Shown: positions 39,685-49,911 of the stretch, one piece after another
Numbering within the stretch: position 1 is the first letter of the stretch
Layout: each line of letters begins with the position of its first letter
NCBI RefSeq assembly: GCF_006517625.1
Contig: NZ_VHQI01000006.1
Location: forward strand, 186,001 to 250,000
DNA: 64,000 bases
Reading direction: 5' to 3'
Source: Mixta tenebrionis
GTDB lineage: Bacteria; Pseudomonadota; Gammaproteobacteria; Enterobacterales; Enterobacteriaceae
Translations under genes and position numbers: made by a program
The notes under the pieces: model-generated
Database searches by the model: none
Told to the model about the DNA's origin: nothing
The model's input: only the letters and a program-made list of their open reading frames with translations

Positions 39685-41118
39685 ATGCAGGTTTTACATG
39701 TCTGTTCAGAACTTTTCCCGCTGCTGAAAACCGGCGGGCTAGCTGATGTGGTGGGGGCATTACCGGCAGCACAGATTGCAGATGGAGTGGATACGCGCGT
39801 TTTGATCCCTGCGTTTCCGGATCTGCGCAAGGGCATTACCGACACGGAAGTCGTCGCTGAGCTGCAAACTTTCGCCGGCCCCGTGCGGCTGCATTTTGGC
39901 CATTTTAATGGGGTTGGTATTTATCTGATTGAAGCTGAGGGGCTGTACGATCGGCCCGGCAGCCCCTATCACGATGAAAACCAGTTCGCTTATCCGGACA
40001 ACTATCTGCGCTTCGCGCTGCTCGGCTGGATAGGGTGTGAAATGGCCTGCGGGCTGGATACCGCCTGGCGTCCGGATATCGTTCACGCCCATGACTGGCA
40101 TGCCGGTCTGACCTGCGCCTATCTGGCGGCGCGCGGTCGTCCGGCGAAGTCAGTATTTACCGTGCATAACCTGGCCTATCAGGGTTTGTTCTATGCGCAT
40201 CATATGGATGAGATCCAGCTGCCGCCATCTTTCTTCGATATGCACGGGCTGGAGTTCTTCGGGCAGATCTCCTATCTCAAGGCGGGGCTGTTCTATGCCG
40301 ATCATATTACCGCGGTCAGCCCCACCTATGCGCGGGAGATTACGCAGCCGGAATATGGCTACGGCATGGAATCGCTGCTGGCGGAGCGGATGCGCGAAGG
40401 ACGGCTGAGCGGCATTCTTAACGGCGTCGATCCGCTGATTTGGGATCCGGCGCACGACCTGTTGCTCAACGCCCGCTATAACCGCGATACCCTTGACGCC
40501 AAGGCGGAAAACAAGCGTCAGCTGCAAATCGCCATGGGGCTGAAAGTGGATGACAGCGTGCCGGTGTTCGCCGTGGTCAGCCGCCTGACGAAACAGAAAG
40601 GGCTCGATCTGGTGTTGGAGGCGCTGCCCAGCCTGTTAGAGCAGGGCGGGCAGCTGGTTCTGCTGGGCGCCGGCGATGCGGTGCTGCAGCAGGGCTTCCT
40701 TGCGGCGGCGGCGGAGAATCCCGGCAGCGTGGGCGTGCAGATCGGCTATCACGAGGCGTTCTCCCATCGCATTATGGGCGGGGCGGATATCATCATGGTG
40801 CCGAGCCGCTTTGAGCCTTGCGGCCTGACGCAGCTATACGGCCTGAAATATGGCACGCTGCCGCTGGTACGGCGCACCGGCGGCCTGGCGGATACGGTTA
40901 ATGACAGCTCGCTGGAAAACCTGGCGGACGGCATCGCCAGCGGTTTCAGCTTTGAAGACAGCAACGCCTGGTCGCTGCTGCGTGCGATTCGGCGCTCATT
41001 TGTACTGTGGTCTCGTCCTTCACTATGGCGCTATGTGCAGCGTCAGGCGATGGCGATGGACTTTAGCTGGCAGGTAGCTGCACAGGCCTACCGGGATCTT
41101 TATCAACGGTTGTTGTAA
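39685..41118 (+). CDS. glgA: glycogen synthase GlgA
   Basis: GlgA adds glucose from ADP-glucose to the growing alpha-1,4 chain. The 477-residue GT5 protein has the N-terminal substrate loop [13 protein letters not shown] and the C-terminal [21 protein letters not shown] motif with the catalytic Glu. I chose the ATG at 39685 ([13 protein letters not shown]), preceded by AAAGGAG; the open frame begins 27 codons earlier within the end of glgC. Confidence 0.96.
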   Translation: MQVLHVCSELFPLLKTGGLADVVGALPAAQIADGVDTRVLIPAFPDLRKGITDTEVVAELQTFAGPVRLHFGHFNGVGIYLIEAEGLYDRPGSPYHDENQFAYPDNYLRFALLGWIGCEMACGLDTAWRPDIVHAHDWHAGLTCAYLAARGRPAKSVFTVHNLAYQGLFYAHHMDEIQLPPSFFDMHGLEFFGQISYLKAGLFYADHITAVSPTYAREITQPEYGYGMESLLAERMREGRLSGILNGVDPLIWDPAHDLLLNARYNRDTLDAKAENKRQLQIAMGLKVDDSVPVFAVVSRLTKQKGLDLVLEALPSLLEQGGQLVLLGAGDAVLQQGFLAAAAENPGSVGVQIGYHEAFSHRIMGGADIIMVPSRFEPCGLTQLYGLKYGTLPLVRRTGGLADTVNDSSLENLADGIASGFSFEDSNAWSLLRAIRRSFVLWSRPSLWRYVQRQAMAMDFSWQVAAQAYRDLYQRLL

Positions 41119-41138
41119 CCTGATTTGGGATACTTGCT

Positions 41139-43586
41139 ATGAACGCACCTTTTACCTATGCCTCACCCACGCTGACGGTTGAAGCGTTAAAGCACTCTAT
41201 TGCCTATAAGCTGATGTTTACGCTGGGTAAAGATCCTTCCACCGCCAATAAACATGAGTGGCTGAACGCCTCGTTGCTGGCGGTGCGCGATCGCATGGTA
41301 GAGCGCTGGCTGCGCTCCAGCCGCGCCCAGCTCTCGCAGGATGTGCGTCAGGTCTATTACCTGTCGATGGAGTTTCTGATGGGGCGCACCCTCTCTAATG
41401 CGCTGCTGGCGATGGGGATCTATGAAGATCTGCACAGCGCGCTGGAGGAGATGGGGCTGGAGCTGGGCGAACTGATCGAAGAGGAGAACGATCCGGGGCT
41501 GGGCAACGGCGGACTGGGACGGCTGGCGGCCTGTTTCCTGGATTCGCTGGCGACGCTGGGGCTGCCGGGTCACGGCTACGGTATCCGCTACGATTACGGC
41601 ATGTTCAAGCAGAATATTGTCGACGGGCGTCAGGCGGAATCGCCTGATTACTGGCTGGAATATGGCAACCCCTGGGAGTTTCAGCGTTTCAATACTCGCT
41701 ATAAGGTGCGTTTTGGCGGGCGGTTGCAGCATGAGGGCGCCCGGGTGCGCTGGCTGGAAACCGAAGAGGTACTGGCGATGGCCTACGATCAAATCGTTCC
41801 CGGCTATGACACCGACGCCACCAATACGCTACGGCTGTGGAGCGCCCAGGCGAGTAATGAGATCAACCTCGGTAAGTTTAATCAGGGCGATTACTTTGCG
41901 GCGGTGGAGGATAAAAACCACTCGGAAAACGTATCGCGCGTGCTTTACCCGGATGATTCCACCTATTCAGGGCGCGAACTGCGTCTGCGGCAGGAGTATT
42001 TCCTGGTTTCCGCAACGGTGCAGGATATCCTTAATCGTCACTGGGAGATGCACAAAACCTTTAGCAACCTTGCCGATAAAATCGCTATCCATCTGAACGA
42101 TACGCATCCGGTACTGGCGATCCCGGAGCTGATGCGTTTGCTGATCGATGAGCATAAGTTCAGCTGGGATGACGCCTTTGAGGTAGTTTGCCAGGTTTTC
42201 TCCTATACCAACCATACGCTGATGAGCGAGGCGCTGGAAACCTGGTCGGTGGATATGATCGGCAAGATTTTGCCGCGACATCTGCAGATCATTTTTGAAA
42301 TTAATGACTACTTCCTGAAAACTATTCAGGATTACTATCCCAATGACTGGGAACTGCTGTCACGTATTTCAATTATTGATGAAAATAACGGACGTCAGGT
42401 GCGCATGGCCTGGCTGGCGGTGGTGGTCAGCCATAAAGTAAACGGCGTTTCCGAGCTGCACTCTAACCTGATGGTGCAGTCGCTGTTCGCCGATTTTGCC
42501 CGCCTTTTCCCCGGTCGCTTCTGCAATAAAACCAACGGCATTACGCCGCGTCGCTGGCTGGCGCTGGCGAATCCGCCGCTGTCGGCGGTGCTGGATGAAG
42601 TTATCGGCCGCAACTGGCGTACCGATCTTAGCCAGCTGGAAGATATCAAGCCGCAGATCGATTATCCCGCTTTTATTGAAAAAATTGCCGATGCCAAGCT
42701 GGCCAATAAGCAGCGTCTGGCGAGTTGGGTGGCGAAAAATATGGATATCGTGCTCGATCCGCACGCGCTGTTTGATGTGCAGATCAAGCGTATTCATGAA
42801 TATAAGCGTCAGCTGCTGAATGTTCTGCATGTCATTACGCGCTATAACCGCATCAAAGCCGATCCGGATGCGGACTGGGTGCCGCGGGTAAATATCTTTG
42901 CCGGCAAGGCCGCTTCCGCCTACTACATGGCAAAACATATTATCCATTTGATTAATGATGTGGCGAACGTTATTAACAGCGATCCGCAGGTAAAGAACCG
43001 GCTAAAAGTGGTGTTTATCCCCAACTACAGCGTTAGCCTCGCGCAGATTATTATCCCGGCCGCCGATCTCTCGGAACAAATCTCGCTGGCAGGAACCGAG
43101 GCATCAGGCACCAGTAATATGAAGTTTGCGGTTAACGGCGCGCTTACTATCGGTACGCTGGATGGCGCCAATGTGGAAATGCGTGAGCACGTCGGTAAAG
43201 AGAATATCTTTATCTTCGGCAACACTGCGGCTCAGGTTGAGGCGCTGCGCCGCAACGGCTATAACTCGCGTGATTATTATGAAGGCGATGCAGAGCTGCA
43301 GCAGGCGTTAACGCAAATCGCTACCGGCGTATTTAGCCCGCAGGAACCGGGACGCTATCGCAATATCTACGATTCGCTGGTGGGACTGGGCGATCACTAC
43401 CAGCTGCTGGCTGACTATCGCAGCTATGTCGATACGCAGGACCGGGTAGACGAGCTTTATCGCCAGCCGGAAGAGTGGCAGCGCCGCGCGGCATTAAACA
43501 TTGCCAATATGGGCTATTTTTCTTCCGACCGTACCATCCAGGAGTATGCTGAGGAAATCTGGCATATCTCTCCTATTCGCCTGTAG
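41139..43586 (+). CDS. glgP: glycogen phosphorylase GlgP
   Basis: GlgP releases glucose-1-phosphate from glycogen ends. The 815-residue GT35 protein has the pyridoxal-phosphate Lys662 in [18 protein letters not shown], where most family members have GTGNMKF or GTSNMKF. It is the last gene of glgBXCAP. In E. coli glpD is next; here an accessory block of about 19 kb intervenes. Confidence 0.97.
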   Translation: MNAPFTYASPTLTVEALKHSIAYKLMFTLGKDPSTANKHEWLNASLLAVRDRMVERWLRSSRAQLSQDVRQVYYLSMEFLMGRTLSNALLAMGIYEDLHSALEEMGLELGELIEEENDPGLGNGGLGRLAACFLDSLATLGLPGHGYGIRYDYGMFKQNIVDGRQAESPDYWLEYGNPWEFQRFNTRYKVRFGGRLQHEGARVRWLETEEVLAMAYDQIVPGYDTDATNTLRLWSAQASNEINLGKFNQGDYFAAVEDKNHSENVSRVLYPDDSTYSGRELRLRQEYFLVSATVQDILNRHWEMHKTFSNLADKIAIHLNDTHPVLAIPELMRLLIDEHKFSWDDAFEVVCQVFSYTNHTLMSEALETWSVDMIGKILPRHLQIIFEINDYFLKTIQDYYPNDWELLSRISIIDENNGRQVRMAWLAVVVSHKVNGVSELHSNLMVQSLFADFARLFPGRFCNKTNGITPRRWLALANPPLSAVLDEVIGRNWRTDLSQLEDIKPQIDYPAFIEKIADAKLANKQRLASWVAKNMDIVLDPHALFDVQIKRIHEYKRQLLNVLHVITRYNRIKADPDADWVPRVNIFAGKAASAYYMAKHIIHLINDVANVINSDPQVKNRLKVVFIPNYSVSLAQIIIPAADLSEQISLAGTEASGTSNMKFAVNGALTIGTLDGANVEMREHVGKENIFIFGNTAAQVEALRRNGYNSRDYYEGDAELQQALTQIATGVFSPQEPGRYRNIYDSLVGLGDHYQLLADYRSYVDTQDRVDELYRQPEEWQRRAALNIANMGYFSSDRTIQEYAEEIWHISPIRL

Positions 43587-43594
43587 CGGCGCGG

Positions 43595-43632
43595 GCAGGG
43601 CTGTTAAGGCTTTTATCCGCTGACAGCCCTGC
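43595..43632 (+). terminator. hairpin after glgP
   Basis: GCAGGGCTGT (43595-43604) pairs with ACAGCCCTGC (43623-43632), a perfect 10-base-pair stem with an 18-base loop, followed by TTCCCC. It probably ends the glycogen operon. Confidence 0.6.
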
Positions 43633-44542
43633 TTCCCCTGTCGATGCGGCAGACGATTAGCGGAAAAGCTAATTCAGGCCGCCAGGCCTCTTTCCGTTTG
43701 CTTATTATATTTTTTCTATAGATTTATCCTGGACGATGGATGAGATTTTCTTTCCTGGAATATATCAAAACGATCTGATGAGAGAGACGGAAGGGTTTTT
43801 AAAACCCTCAGGTAATGATAAGAGGAATTGCAGGCTCCTATAGCTTGAATAATTTTTTATTTATTTGGTTGAAAATAAATATTTCCTTCAGGTAATTTAT
43901 CAGATGTATTGGTTTTTCCCCTCAGGACAATAGAGATTTATCCTGGCTGAAGCGGATGAAGAATACAGGACGAGTCTGTTGTAACTTCCCCTACCTTCAC
44001 GATATATTGGCGCCCTGTGCATTATCTCATTTTGATGCGCCCTGTGTTGCCTGAAAGCACATCAACTAACAGGCGCTGTCGCTGGCTAACAGAGAGCTGT
44101 CCTGTATTTGAAGGCGATTGCTGTTGATCGTAAGATTCAGGCGATAAAGCTAAAACATCGGGACACGGATAAAGTCGCGTTGTAAAAATAAGCAATTAAC
44201 TTTCCGTAAATAAGATATCTCAGTAGGCTAACGGGTTAGCAAATTCGGTAAACAGACAGCTGTAAACTTCTTTGTGAGATTTTTAAAGCATTACTGAGCG
44301 TGGCTGTGAGTTATTATGCGCCCGGCCAAAGAAAAAATGAGATTTTTTGTTAAAAGAAAATAGTTCAATTTTCTGTGAGTTTCTCTGAAGCGTTTTCAGC
44401 AGGTAATGTTGCAAGGCGTCAGGGTTGTACTGGGTTGGAAAATGTATGACCATAAACAATGATAAATGCTCTCAATGGAAGCTGAACAAATAAAGATAGA
44501 AAGATTTCTATTGAAATAAAAAATAGATGGAGCTTGCAGCAA
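43633..44542. other. AT-rich non-coding leader of the accessory block
   Basis: About 900 bases hold no convincing gene on either strand and are visibly more AT-rich than the flanking core genes. They contain short structured elements: AGGGTTTT-T-AAAACCCT (43792-43808), GCTAAC-GG-GTTAGC (44227-44240), two copies of GCGCCCTGTG 27 bases apart (44010 and 44037), and two copies of AGATTTATCCTGG about 210 bases apart (near 43720 and 43934). A long AT-rich leader before a wing-helix regulator is a typical target for H-NS silencing and upstream activators. An unannotated small RNA is possible, but I see no clear promoter-terminator pair. Confidence 0.55.
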
Positions 44543-45157
44543 ATGAATGAGGCTTGTAATGATGAGATGATCTTTAACCTGGGGGAAGGAGTTAAGTTTT
44601 TGCCGGGAGAAAGATGCATCGTCAATGAATCAGGCACAGTTATTGGCTTATCGGAGAATAGTTACCGCTTTTTATTACTGATACTAAATGGCGAAACGGA
44701 TAAGCAAGCAATAATTAAACAGGTCTGGCATGAACAAAGAGGCTCGGTTAGCGATAGCAGCTACTATGGCCAGATTTACATGCTCAGAAAAGCGTTTAGC
44801 TTAGTGGGTTTACCTAACTCACTAATAAAAACCATTCCCCGTAAAGGCGTAAAATATATGGGGAAGGTAGAAAAGAAGGCCGCGGACGCCGCGGCGAATG
44901 CCGTAGCGGGGGAAGCTATCCTGCTTGATAAAGCCTGTATGCTGGAAGAGAGTCAGGAAGTCAATGCCATACGGCTGGAAGAAGAAGATAATCAGCCGGT
45001 ATTGCCAGCAGAGGAGGCGCCGCAGACCCGCGAGAGCAAGGATATGGCGCCATGGTATAACTCCAAACGGTGGAACTTTTTCATTACCGTTCTGGCCGTT
45101 ATCGCCGTGTGTTGGTTGACCACTCTGTTGATGGCCGTTTTCTATTTTTTCAGATAA
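44543..45157 (+). CDS. ToxR/CadC-like membrane-anchored winged-helix regulator
   Basis: The 204-residue protein has an N-terminal OmpR/PhoB-type winged-helix DNA-binding domain (about residues 5-112, with LSENSYRFLLLILNGETDK and LRKAFSLVGLPNSLIKTIPR). A charged linker follows, and one transmembrane helix lies at the very C-terminus (WNFFITVLAVIAVCWLTTLL onwards), leaving almost no periplasmic domain. This is the one-component layout of ToxR/CadC with the sensor domain missing. I chose the ATG at 44543, 10 bases after GGAG; a TTG three codons upstream is the alternative. Its position directly before flp suggests it controls the tad operon and perhaps the fimbrial operon; that is inference. Confidence 0.85.
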   Translation: MNEACNDEMIFNLGEGVKFLPGERCIVNESGTVIGLSENSYRFLLLILNGETDKQAIIKQVWHEQRGSVSDSSYYGQIYMLRKAFSLVGLPNSLIKTIPRKGVKYMGKVEKKAADAAANAVAGEAILLDKACMLEESQEVNAIRLEEEDNQPVLPAEEAPQTRESKDMAPWYNSKRWNFFITVLAVIAVCWLTTLLMAVFYFFR

Positions 45158-45297
45158 ACAACGATTTTTGATAGTAATTGATAATTACCAATGGTTTCGC
45201 TAAGGACTATTAAGAGCGGTGCTGCTTAACTATGCACAGTCTGAGGCCGGAGTGCTTTTAGACAAAATTTACTCTCTATATTTTAAGGAAAAAATGG

Positions 45298-45522
45298 ATG
45301 AATAGCTTAACCAAATTATACGTAGCAGCTCAGGTTCGTTTAGCTCAGTTCAGCAAAAATGAGAAGGGTGTTACTGCTATTGAGTACGCACTGATTGGTG
45401 TAGCTATGGCTACTCTGTTAGCCTTTGTTCTGGGCGATCAGGACAGCGGTTACCTCGGTGCGCTGAAAGAAACCTTCACCAAAATCACCGACGCTATCCA
45501 GAGCGTAACCATCGATAAATAA
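45298..45522 (+). CDS. flp: Flp-type pilin (Tad pilus major subunit)
   Basis: Flp is the major subunit of the Tad type IVc pilus. The 74-residue prepilin has a 24-residue basic leader ending at Gly24, then the mature start VTAIEYALIGVAMATLLAFV with Glu at +5 and Tyr at +6, the Flp signature. Cleavage by TadV would leave 50 residues. The codon choice is unusually optimised (GCT, CGT, GTA, CTG), in line with high expression. AAGGAA lies 7 bases before the ATG. A 12-base-pair hairpin follows the gene. Confidence 0.95.
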   Translation: MNSLTKLYVAAQVRLAQFSKNEKGVTAIEYALIGVAMATLLAFVLGDQDSGYLGALKETFTKITDAIQSVTIDK

Positions 45523-45562
45523 GTTTTAAAGTATTTAATACAGAGTGAAATAAATTTGTATT

Positions 45563-45591
45563 GCTGCAGGAATAGCCTATATTCCTGCAGC
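45563..45591 (+). terminator. strong hairpin after flp
   Basis: GCTGCAGGAATA (45563-45574) pairs perfectly with TATTCCTGCAGC (45580-45591) around a 5-base loop, followed by CTTTCTGTT. It can act as a leaky terminator or 3' stabiliser so that pilin mRNA exceeds that of the assembly genes. Confidence 0.8.
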
Positions 45592-45609
45592 CTTTCTGTT
45601 ATATTAACA

Positions 45610-46086
45610 ATGGTTCAGGATGTGAACATAATAGTCTGGCTGATAAACATAAATTTTATTGCTATTTCTCTGTTGTTAATAGTTATTGCCTGGCAAGACA
45701 TAGTCCGCCGGACCATTACTCATCGTAATCTTCTTTTTCTCCTGCTGTTATTAATTCCTCTTTTACTGTTGCGACATCAGACACCTAATATTTCCGCTGC
45801 CCTCTTGATCCTCCTGGTGGGTTTTGTATTATTCATGGTCAACGTGATTGGCGGTGGCGATGTTAAATTTGTTTCGCTGCTTTCTCTTTCTCTTCCCCAT
45901 CGTGAAGTAATAATATTTCTATATACGATTGCTTTTCTCGGAGGGATAGTAACGTTAACTGGTTTGATTTTTTTCCGTCGTCAAATTCGTGAGCAGGGAG
46001 TGCCATATGGTGTAGCTATATCACTGGCTTATATCCTGGTTTATCCCTTACCTCCATTTTTTTCTCTTTATCAGGACTACCCATGA
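45610..46086 (+). CDS. tadV: prepilin peptidase TadV (CpaA)
   Basis: TadV is the inner-membrane aspartic protease (A24 family) that cleaves Flp and the pseudopilins TadE and TadF. The 158-residue protein is very hydrophobic and has the two catalytic Asp residues: Asp30 (in AWQDIVRR) and Asp84 in the GGGD motif (VIGGGDVKF). I chose the ATG at 45610, although no Shine-Dalgarno sequence precedes it. The open frame extends to a TTG at 45556, but that would place the start within the flp hairpin. It overlaps rcpC by four bases. Confidence 0.88.
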   Translation: MVQDVNIIVWLININFIAISLLLIVIAWQDIVRRTITHRNLLFLLLLLIPLLLLRHQTPNISAALLILLVGFVLFMVNVIGGGDVKFVSLLSLSLPHREVIIFLYTIAFLGGIVTLTGLIFFRRQIREQGVPYGVAISLAYILVYPLPPFFSLYQDYP

Positions 46087-46916
46087 ATCACAGGATGATT
46101 TTCTTTCTTTCAATAATTGTTATCGGCGTTGGTATTGCCGGTATCGTATTGCAAAAGAATCAGGCACCGACAAAAAAAACAGTAGTCTCAGCACAGCAAG
46201 AAAATAAAAGTAAAGTTATTGTTGTAGCAGAGGCAACAAGGGATCTGCAGGCCCACGATATTTTAAGGCCTGATGATTATCAGTTAAGGTCTGTCGAAAT
46301 AAATAAAGACGCTAACGATATTCGGGACATTTCTTCTGTAAGCGCAAGCGGCCTTGATGGTTTCCTGTTGCTCAATAATTTATCAAAAGATAGCGCCATT
46401 CTGCCGGAGATGGTGGCATCGCCGAACAGTAAGGACTTTATTTATCGTAGCCTTAAAAGCGATGAGCTCACCTATGCTTATCCTGTAATGCAGCAGGAAG
46501 ATTACCTTTTATCTTCTCTGTCGCGGGGACAGAAGGTGTCGATCTATATTCGCCTGGCGGAAATTGAGAAAGATAAAACAAACTCGGTAGGGCTGGTTTC
46601 CGAAGGAAATTCCGGCACCTCAAAACAGATGAAAAAGTTTTCTCTTAGCAAGGTAACAGATGCTTTAACTATCCTCGACGTTAAGAAAGAGGAAAAGAAA
46701 GAGGATCAGCGTAAAAGCTATAACCGGGACGAGCCGGTGGGCAGCATTATTTTACGCATGAATCAGTCACAGCTGGCTAAGCTGAGAGTGGTTGAAAAAG
46801 CAGGGGATATTCTTCTGTTCCCGGCGGATGATAATATTGCGAATTATGAAAAATATAGAATGGATGAGGTTTTACCTCAATTTGGCTCAGTCAGGGAATT
46901 AAGGGGCGGAAAGTGA
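46083..46916 (+). CDS. rcpC: Flp pilus assembly protein RcpC/CpaB
   Basis: RcpC/CpaB is a periplasmic, inner-membrane-anchored protein of the Tad apparatus thought to gate or position the secretin. The 277-residue protein has an N-terminal hydrophobic anchor (residues about 5-23) and a SAF-like domain (VVAEATRDLQAHDILRPDDY), then the RcpC core with SRGQKVSIYIRL. It overlaps tadV and rcpA by four bases each. Confidence 0.88.
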   Translation: MNHRMIFFLSIIVIGVGIAGIVLQKNQAPTKKTVVSAQQENKSKVIVVAEATRDLQAHDILRPDDYQLRSVEINKDANDIRDISSVSASGLDGFLLLNNLSKDSAILPEMVASPNSKDFIYRSLKSDELTYAYPVMQQEDYLLSSLSRGQKVSIYIRLAEIEKDKTNSVGLVSEGNSGTSKQMKKFSLSKVTDALTILDVKKEEKKEDQRKSYNRDEPVGSIILRMNQSQLAKLRVVEKAGDILLFPADDNIANYEKYRMDEVLPQFGSVRELRGGK

Positions 46917-48307
46917 CGTATCGTGAACATTTAGCAATATCACCGATGTGCCAGGGGATTAACGCTTTAAGGGTCTTAATCTTTATCACCGCCATCTTAT
47001 TTTGTTTCAGTTCGCTGGCGCGTGAGGTTTATATGGAGCCTGGCGATTCTCAGTCGGTACAGGTGCAGGGAAACATCGATACCGTCTTTATTTCCTCTTC
47101 TGAGGTGGCGGATTATGAGGTGATCGGCGATCGCAGCATCATGGTGTATGCCAAAAAACCTGGCCATACCGATTTACTGGTATTTGATAAAAGCGGCGAG
47201 CAAATTATGAAGAGCTCGCTGATCGTCGATCCGATCTTAGGCGCGGTACAGAAAAAAATCTCGCGCGTGGCACCTGACAGTTCGGTCTCCATCCAGAAAA
47301 TGGGCAAAAGCTACATTATTAGCGGAACGGCTGCCAATGAAGAACAACGCGATATGATTTATCAGATCGTGGGTGAAGGCGTCGGCGCCAAGCGGACCGT
47401 GTACAAAAAAGAGCTTGCTGAGCTTGACAGCTCCAGCGGCAGCAGCAGTGACAGTAACGACAACAGCTGGCTGGAAGAGACCGTCTACCAGGAAGTGATC
47501 AACAAGCTGCAGCTGCCGATAACCAACCAGGTCAACGTTAAGCTGTCGATTGCGGAAGTCTCTAAATCTTTTACTGATAATGTGGGGCTTGACTGGGGAA
47601 CGACATCAGGCGGGACAGCAACGACGCCTGGCACCTTCCGCTTTATCAAGTTTGACGCCAATACGCTGACCAGCCTGGTTCACGCTATCAGCAATGATTC
47701 CGTGGCGCGCGTTCTGGCGGAGCCTAACCTCTCGGTGCTTTCTGGCGAAACCGCCGAATTTCTGGTGGGCGGCGAAGTTCCCATTATTACCAGCTCCAAT
47801 AATGGCGTAAGCGTGCAGTATAAGGAATTTGGCATAAAACTGAATATTGGCGCCAAGGTCAGCAACAGCAAGCGTATTCGCATTATGTTGGGCGAAGAGG
47901 TCAGTAATGTCGACAGTACCTTTAAAACCAGCGGCGGGGACAGTTTTCCCACCTTTAATACGCGGCGTGCGCGCACCACGGTTGAACTGGCCGATGGTGA
48001 AAGCTTTCTGCTGGGTGGCTTGATCAGCAATAACGAACGCGAAGAATTAGCTCGTCTCCCCTTTATCGGCGATGTGCCCATTTTAGGCGCGCTGTTCCGC
48101 AACGCGAAAACGGAGCGTACTCGTGGTGAACTGGTAGTGGTCGCTACCGTTAATTTGGTGAAGCCGATAGGCATGCGTGACGTGGTGTTACCCGATTTCC
48201 AGCGTACTTCCACCTGGGCCCGTTTCCTGAACTTTGACGGCATTAATAATCGCCGCGATCGTAAATTAGCTCAGGATTTTGTTGAACAGGGAGGATTTAT
48301 CAAATGA
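46913..48307 (+). CDS. rcpA: Flp pilus secretin RcpA/CpaC
   Basis: RcpA is the outer-membrane secretin through which the Tad pilus passes. The 464-residue protein has a signal peptide (cleavage near SSLARE, about residue 36), an N-terminal BON-like/pilotin-binding domain and the C-terminal secretin core with ARVLAEPNLSVLSGETAEFLVGGEVPI and LGGLISNNEREELARLPFIGDVPILG. The start is a GTG at 46913 in a GTGA overlap with rcpC; an ATG eleven codons in is an alternative. Confidence 0.93.
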   Translation: MTYREHLAISPMCQGINALRVLIFITAILFCFSSLAREVYMEPGDSQSVQVQGNIDTVFISSSEVADYEVIGDRSIMVYAKKPGHTDLLVFDKSGEQIMKSSLIVDPILGAVQKKISRVAPDSSVSIQKMGKSYIISGTAANEEQRDMIYQIVGEGVGAKRTVYKKELAELDSSSGSSSDSNDNSWLEETVYQEVINKLQLPITNQVNVKLSIAEVSKSFTDNVGLDWGTTSGGTATTPGTFRFIKFDANTLTSLVHAISNDSVARVLAEPNLSVLSGETAEFLVGGEVPIITSSNNGVSVQYKEFGIKLNIGAKVSNSKRIRIMLGEEVSNVDSTFKTSGGDSFPTFNTRRARTTVELADGESFLLGGLISNNEREELARLPFIGDVPILGALFRNAKTERTRGELVVVATVNLVKPIGMRDVVLPDFQRTSTWARFLNFDGINNRRDRKLAQDFVEQGGFIK

Positions 48308-48792
48308 CGCCAGCTAAATATTTATTATCCAGCCTGTTTGCTCTTTTTCTGGGATTTAGCGCCAGCAGTCAGGCTGAAACCTATGGCCTGCCGAAAATAA
48401 ATGAACAGCAGCTGGTTTTAAGCGACCAGGGACAAATTGCGCTGGAGATTATGGCAGGGAAAATTATTACGCAGACCCGCCCCGATTTTTCAGGCTACGT
48501 GCGTCTGATCTGGACCGGCGATAACTGGTCTGCGACCGCTAAGCAGTTAAGGCATATGCTGATTAATAAAGGACTGTCGCCTGAACGCGTTATGCTGGCG
48601 CAGGAAAGCGGCGGTTACCGCAGCCAGAATATTATGGGAATTCAGGTGTTGATTCAGCGCTTTGCTTTGCGTTTGCCTGAATGCACCTATGCTATGCAGA
48701 ACTATCGCTTCCGTCTACGCGATGAGCAGGGATGTGCGCTGAATAATACGCTGAATTCTTCCATTATCAGTTCTTATCCCTATAATTTTTAA
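48304..48792 (+). CDS. rcpB: Tad apparatus protein RcpB/CpaD-like
   Basis: The 162-residue exported protein (signal peptide about residues 1-24, ending SQAE) resembles RcpB/CpaD, an envelope protein associated with the secretin. The C-terminal stretch DEQGCALNNTLNSSIISSYP matches the conserved CpaD tail in which a GCA-x-x-N-L segment precedes a PxD/PY ending. Most CpaD proteins are lipoproteins; here I see no lipobox Cys. It begins in an ATGA overlap with rcpA, in the position rcpB takes in Aggregatibacter. Confidence 0.78.
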   Translation: MTPAKYLLSSLFALFLGFSASSQAETYGLPKINEQQLVLSDQGQIALEIMAGKIITQTRPDFSGYVRLIWTGDNWSATAKQLRHMLINKGLSPERVMLAQESGGYRSQNIMGIQVLIQRFALRLPECTYAMQNYRFRLRDEQGCALNNTLNSSIISSYPYNF

Positions 48793-48804
48793 GGAACGGC
48801 GCAG

Positions 48805-49911
48805 ATGTTGTTATTTCCGCAGAAAGAAGAGAAAGCCGCTTTTACAGAGAAGACTTTCTATGTACTCTCTGCCCGTGCCGATGTGAATGAACGTCTCTGC
48901 CAGATGCTGCATCTGGCAGGATTCAACCAGATTGAATCACGACATCAGCGTATCGGGCAGATCGGCAATCTGGAACTTTCTCCGCATGCTTACGGCGTTA
49001 TCATTGATATTGAGAACCTGGAGCAGACGGATGATATTATTACCGCAGTACAGGCGATTGTGCCGCGCAATGTCTGGTGTTGCCTGGTGGGCGATAGCGA
49101 TTCTATTGTGCTGGCGCAGATTTTTTCCCGTCACGGGCTGTTCTATTTCTATCTGAGCGCGCAAAGCGAAGATTTGATCCAGGCAGCGATGAATGGCGTA
49201 GTAAAAAAGACGCAGCGTAAGGCTATCGCTATCAGCGTGTTAGGGTGTAAAGGCGGTAATGGTAATACCGCCATTTCCTGGGATTTAGCCAACAGAATTT
49301 CCCAGCTGCGCAAAATGCCTACGCTTTTTATTCAGGGCGGCGCAGGTTCGCAGGATCTCGATCTGCTTATTGGCTGTAAACTGGTACAGGAAATTAATCC
49401 GGTTAATAAAAACCTGGATGCCATGAGCTGGAAAGAGGAAAGTTTTCCTGAAGTAGAAAGGGAACTATTCGATAAATACAATTTCCTGATCATGGAAGAG
49501 TCTATTGTTTCAGCCGATAAAGAAGTATTGCGTCAAATTGCTGAAAAATCTTCCTGCCTGATCGCATTAATGGATCGTTCTATGGCCTCGATTCGTATCG
49601 TAAGGCACATTATGGAAATCGTTGACGCCATTAAACGCTCCCAGCGCGCCCCAAAACGCTTGATTCTGTGCCTGAATGACAGCCGGCCTGTCACGATGGA
49701 TATGCTGAGTCTGGAAGATATTCAATCACTGCTCGGCCGCCCGATTGATATCTATTTCCCCTATCGTAAGAAAGGTTTACTTTCAGCGTTGCCTTTTTTA
49801 CAGCGTGAAAGACCGCCGATTGAAAGCTTAACGTTAAAGGTATTAGGTGAGTCTGAACCGGTAAAAAATCCACTGTTACGCCAGTTCGGGGGCAGGAAAG
49901 GGAAGCGCTAA
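48805..49911 (+). CDS. tadZ: Tad localisation protein TadZ/CpaE
   Basis: TadZ/CpaE is a ParA/MinD-superfamily protein that places the Tad machine at a cell pole. The 368-residue protein has an N-terminal receiver-like domain (about residues 1-130) and a C-terminal ATPase-like domain. The P-loop is deviant: GCKGGNGNTAISWD near residues 146-159 has the N-terminal signature Lys but lacks the usual GKT/GKS. Atypical P-loops are common in TadZ. It abuts tadA (next base). Confidence 0.88.
   Translation: MLLFPQKEEKAAFTEKTFYVLSARADVNERLCQMLHLAGFNQIESRHQRIGQIGNLELSPHAYGVIIDIENLEQTDDIITAVQAIVPRNVWCCLVGDSDSIVLAQIFSRHGLFYFYLSAQSEDLIQAAMNGVVKKTQRKAIAISVLGCKGGNGNTAISWDLANRISQLRKMPTLFIQGGAGSQDLDLLIGCKLVQEINPVNKNLDAMSWKEESFPEVERELFDKYNFLIMEESIVSADKEVLRQIAEKSSCLIALMDRSMASIRIVRHIMEIVDAIKRSQRAPKRLILCLNDSRPVTMDMLSLEDIQSLLGRPIDIYFPYRKKGLLSALPFLQRERPPIESLTLKVLGESEPVKNPLLRQFGGRKGKR

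Noticed and set aside
45277-45282. TATATT before flp considered as a -10 box
   Set aside because: A start from it would fall in or after the ribosome binding site of flp, leaving no usable leader. TTACCA (45186) with TATTAA (45208) is a better but still weak candidate.
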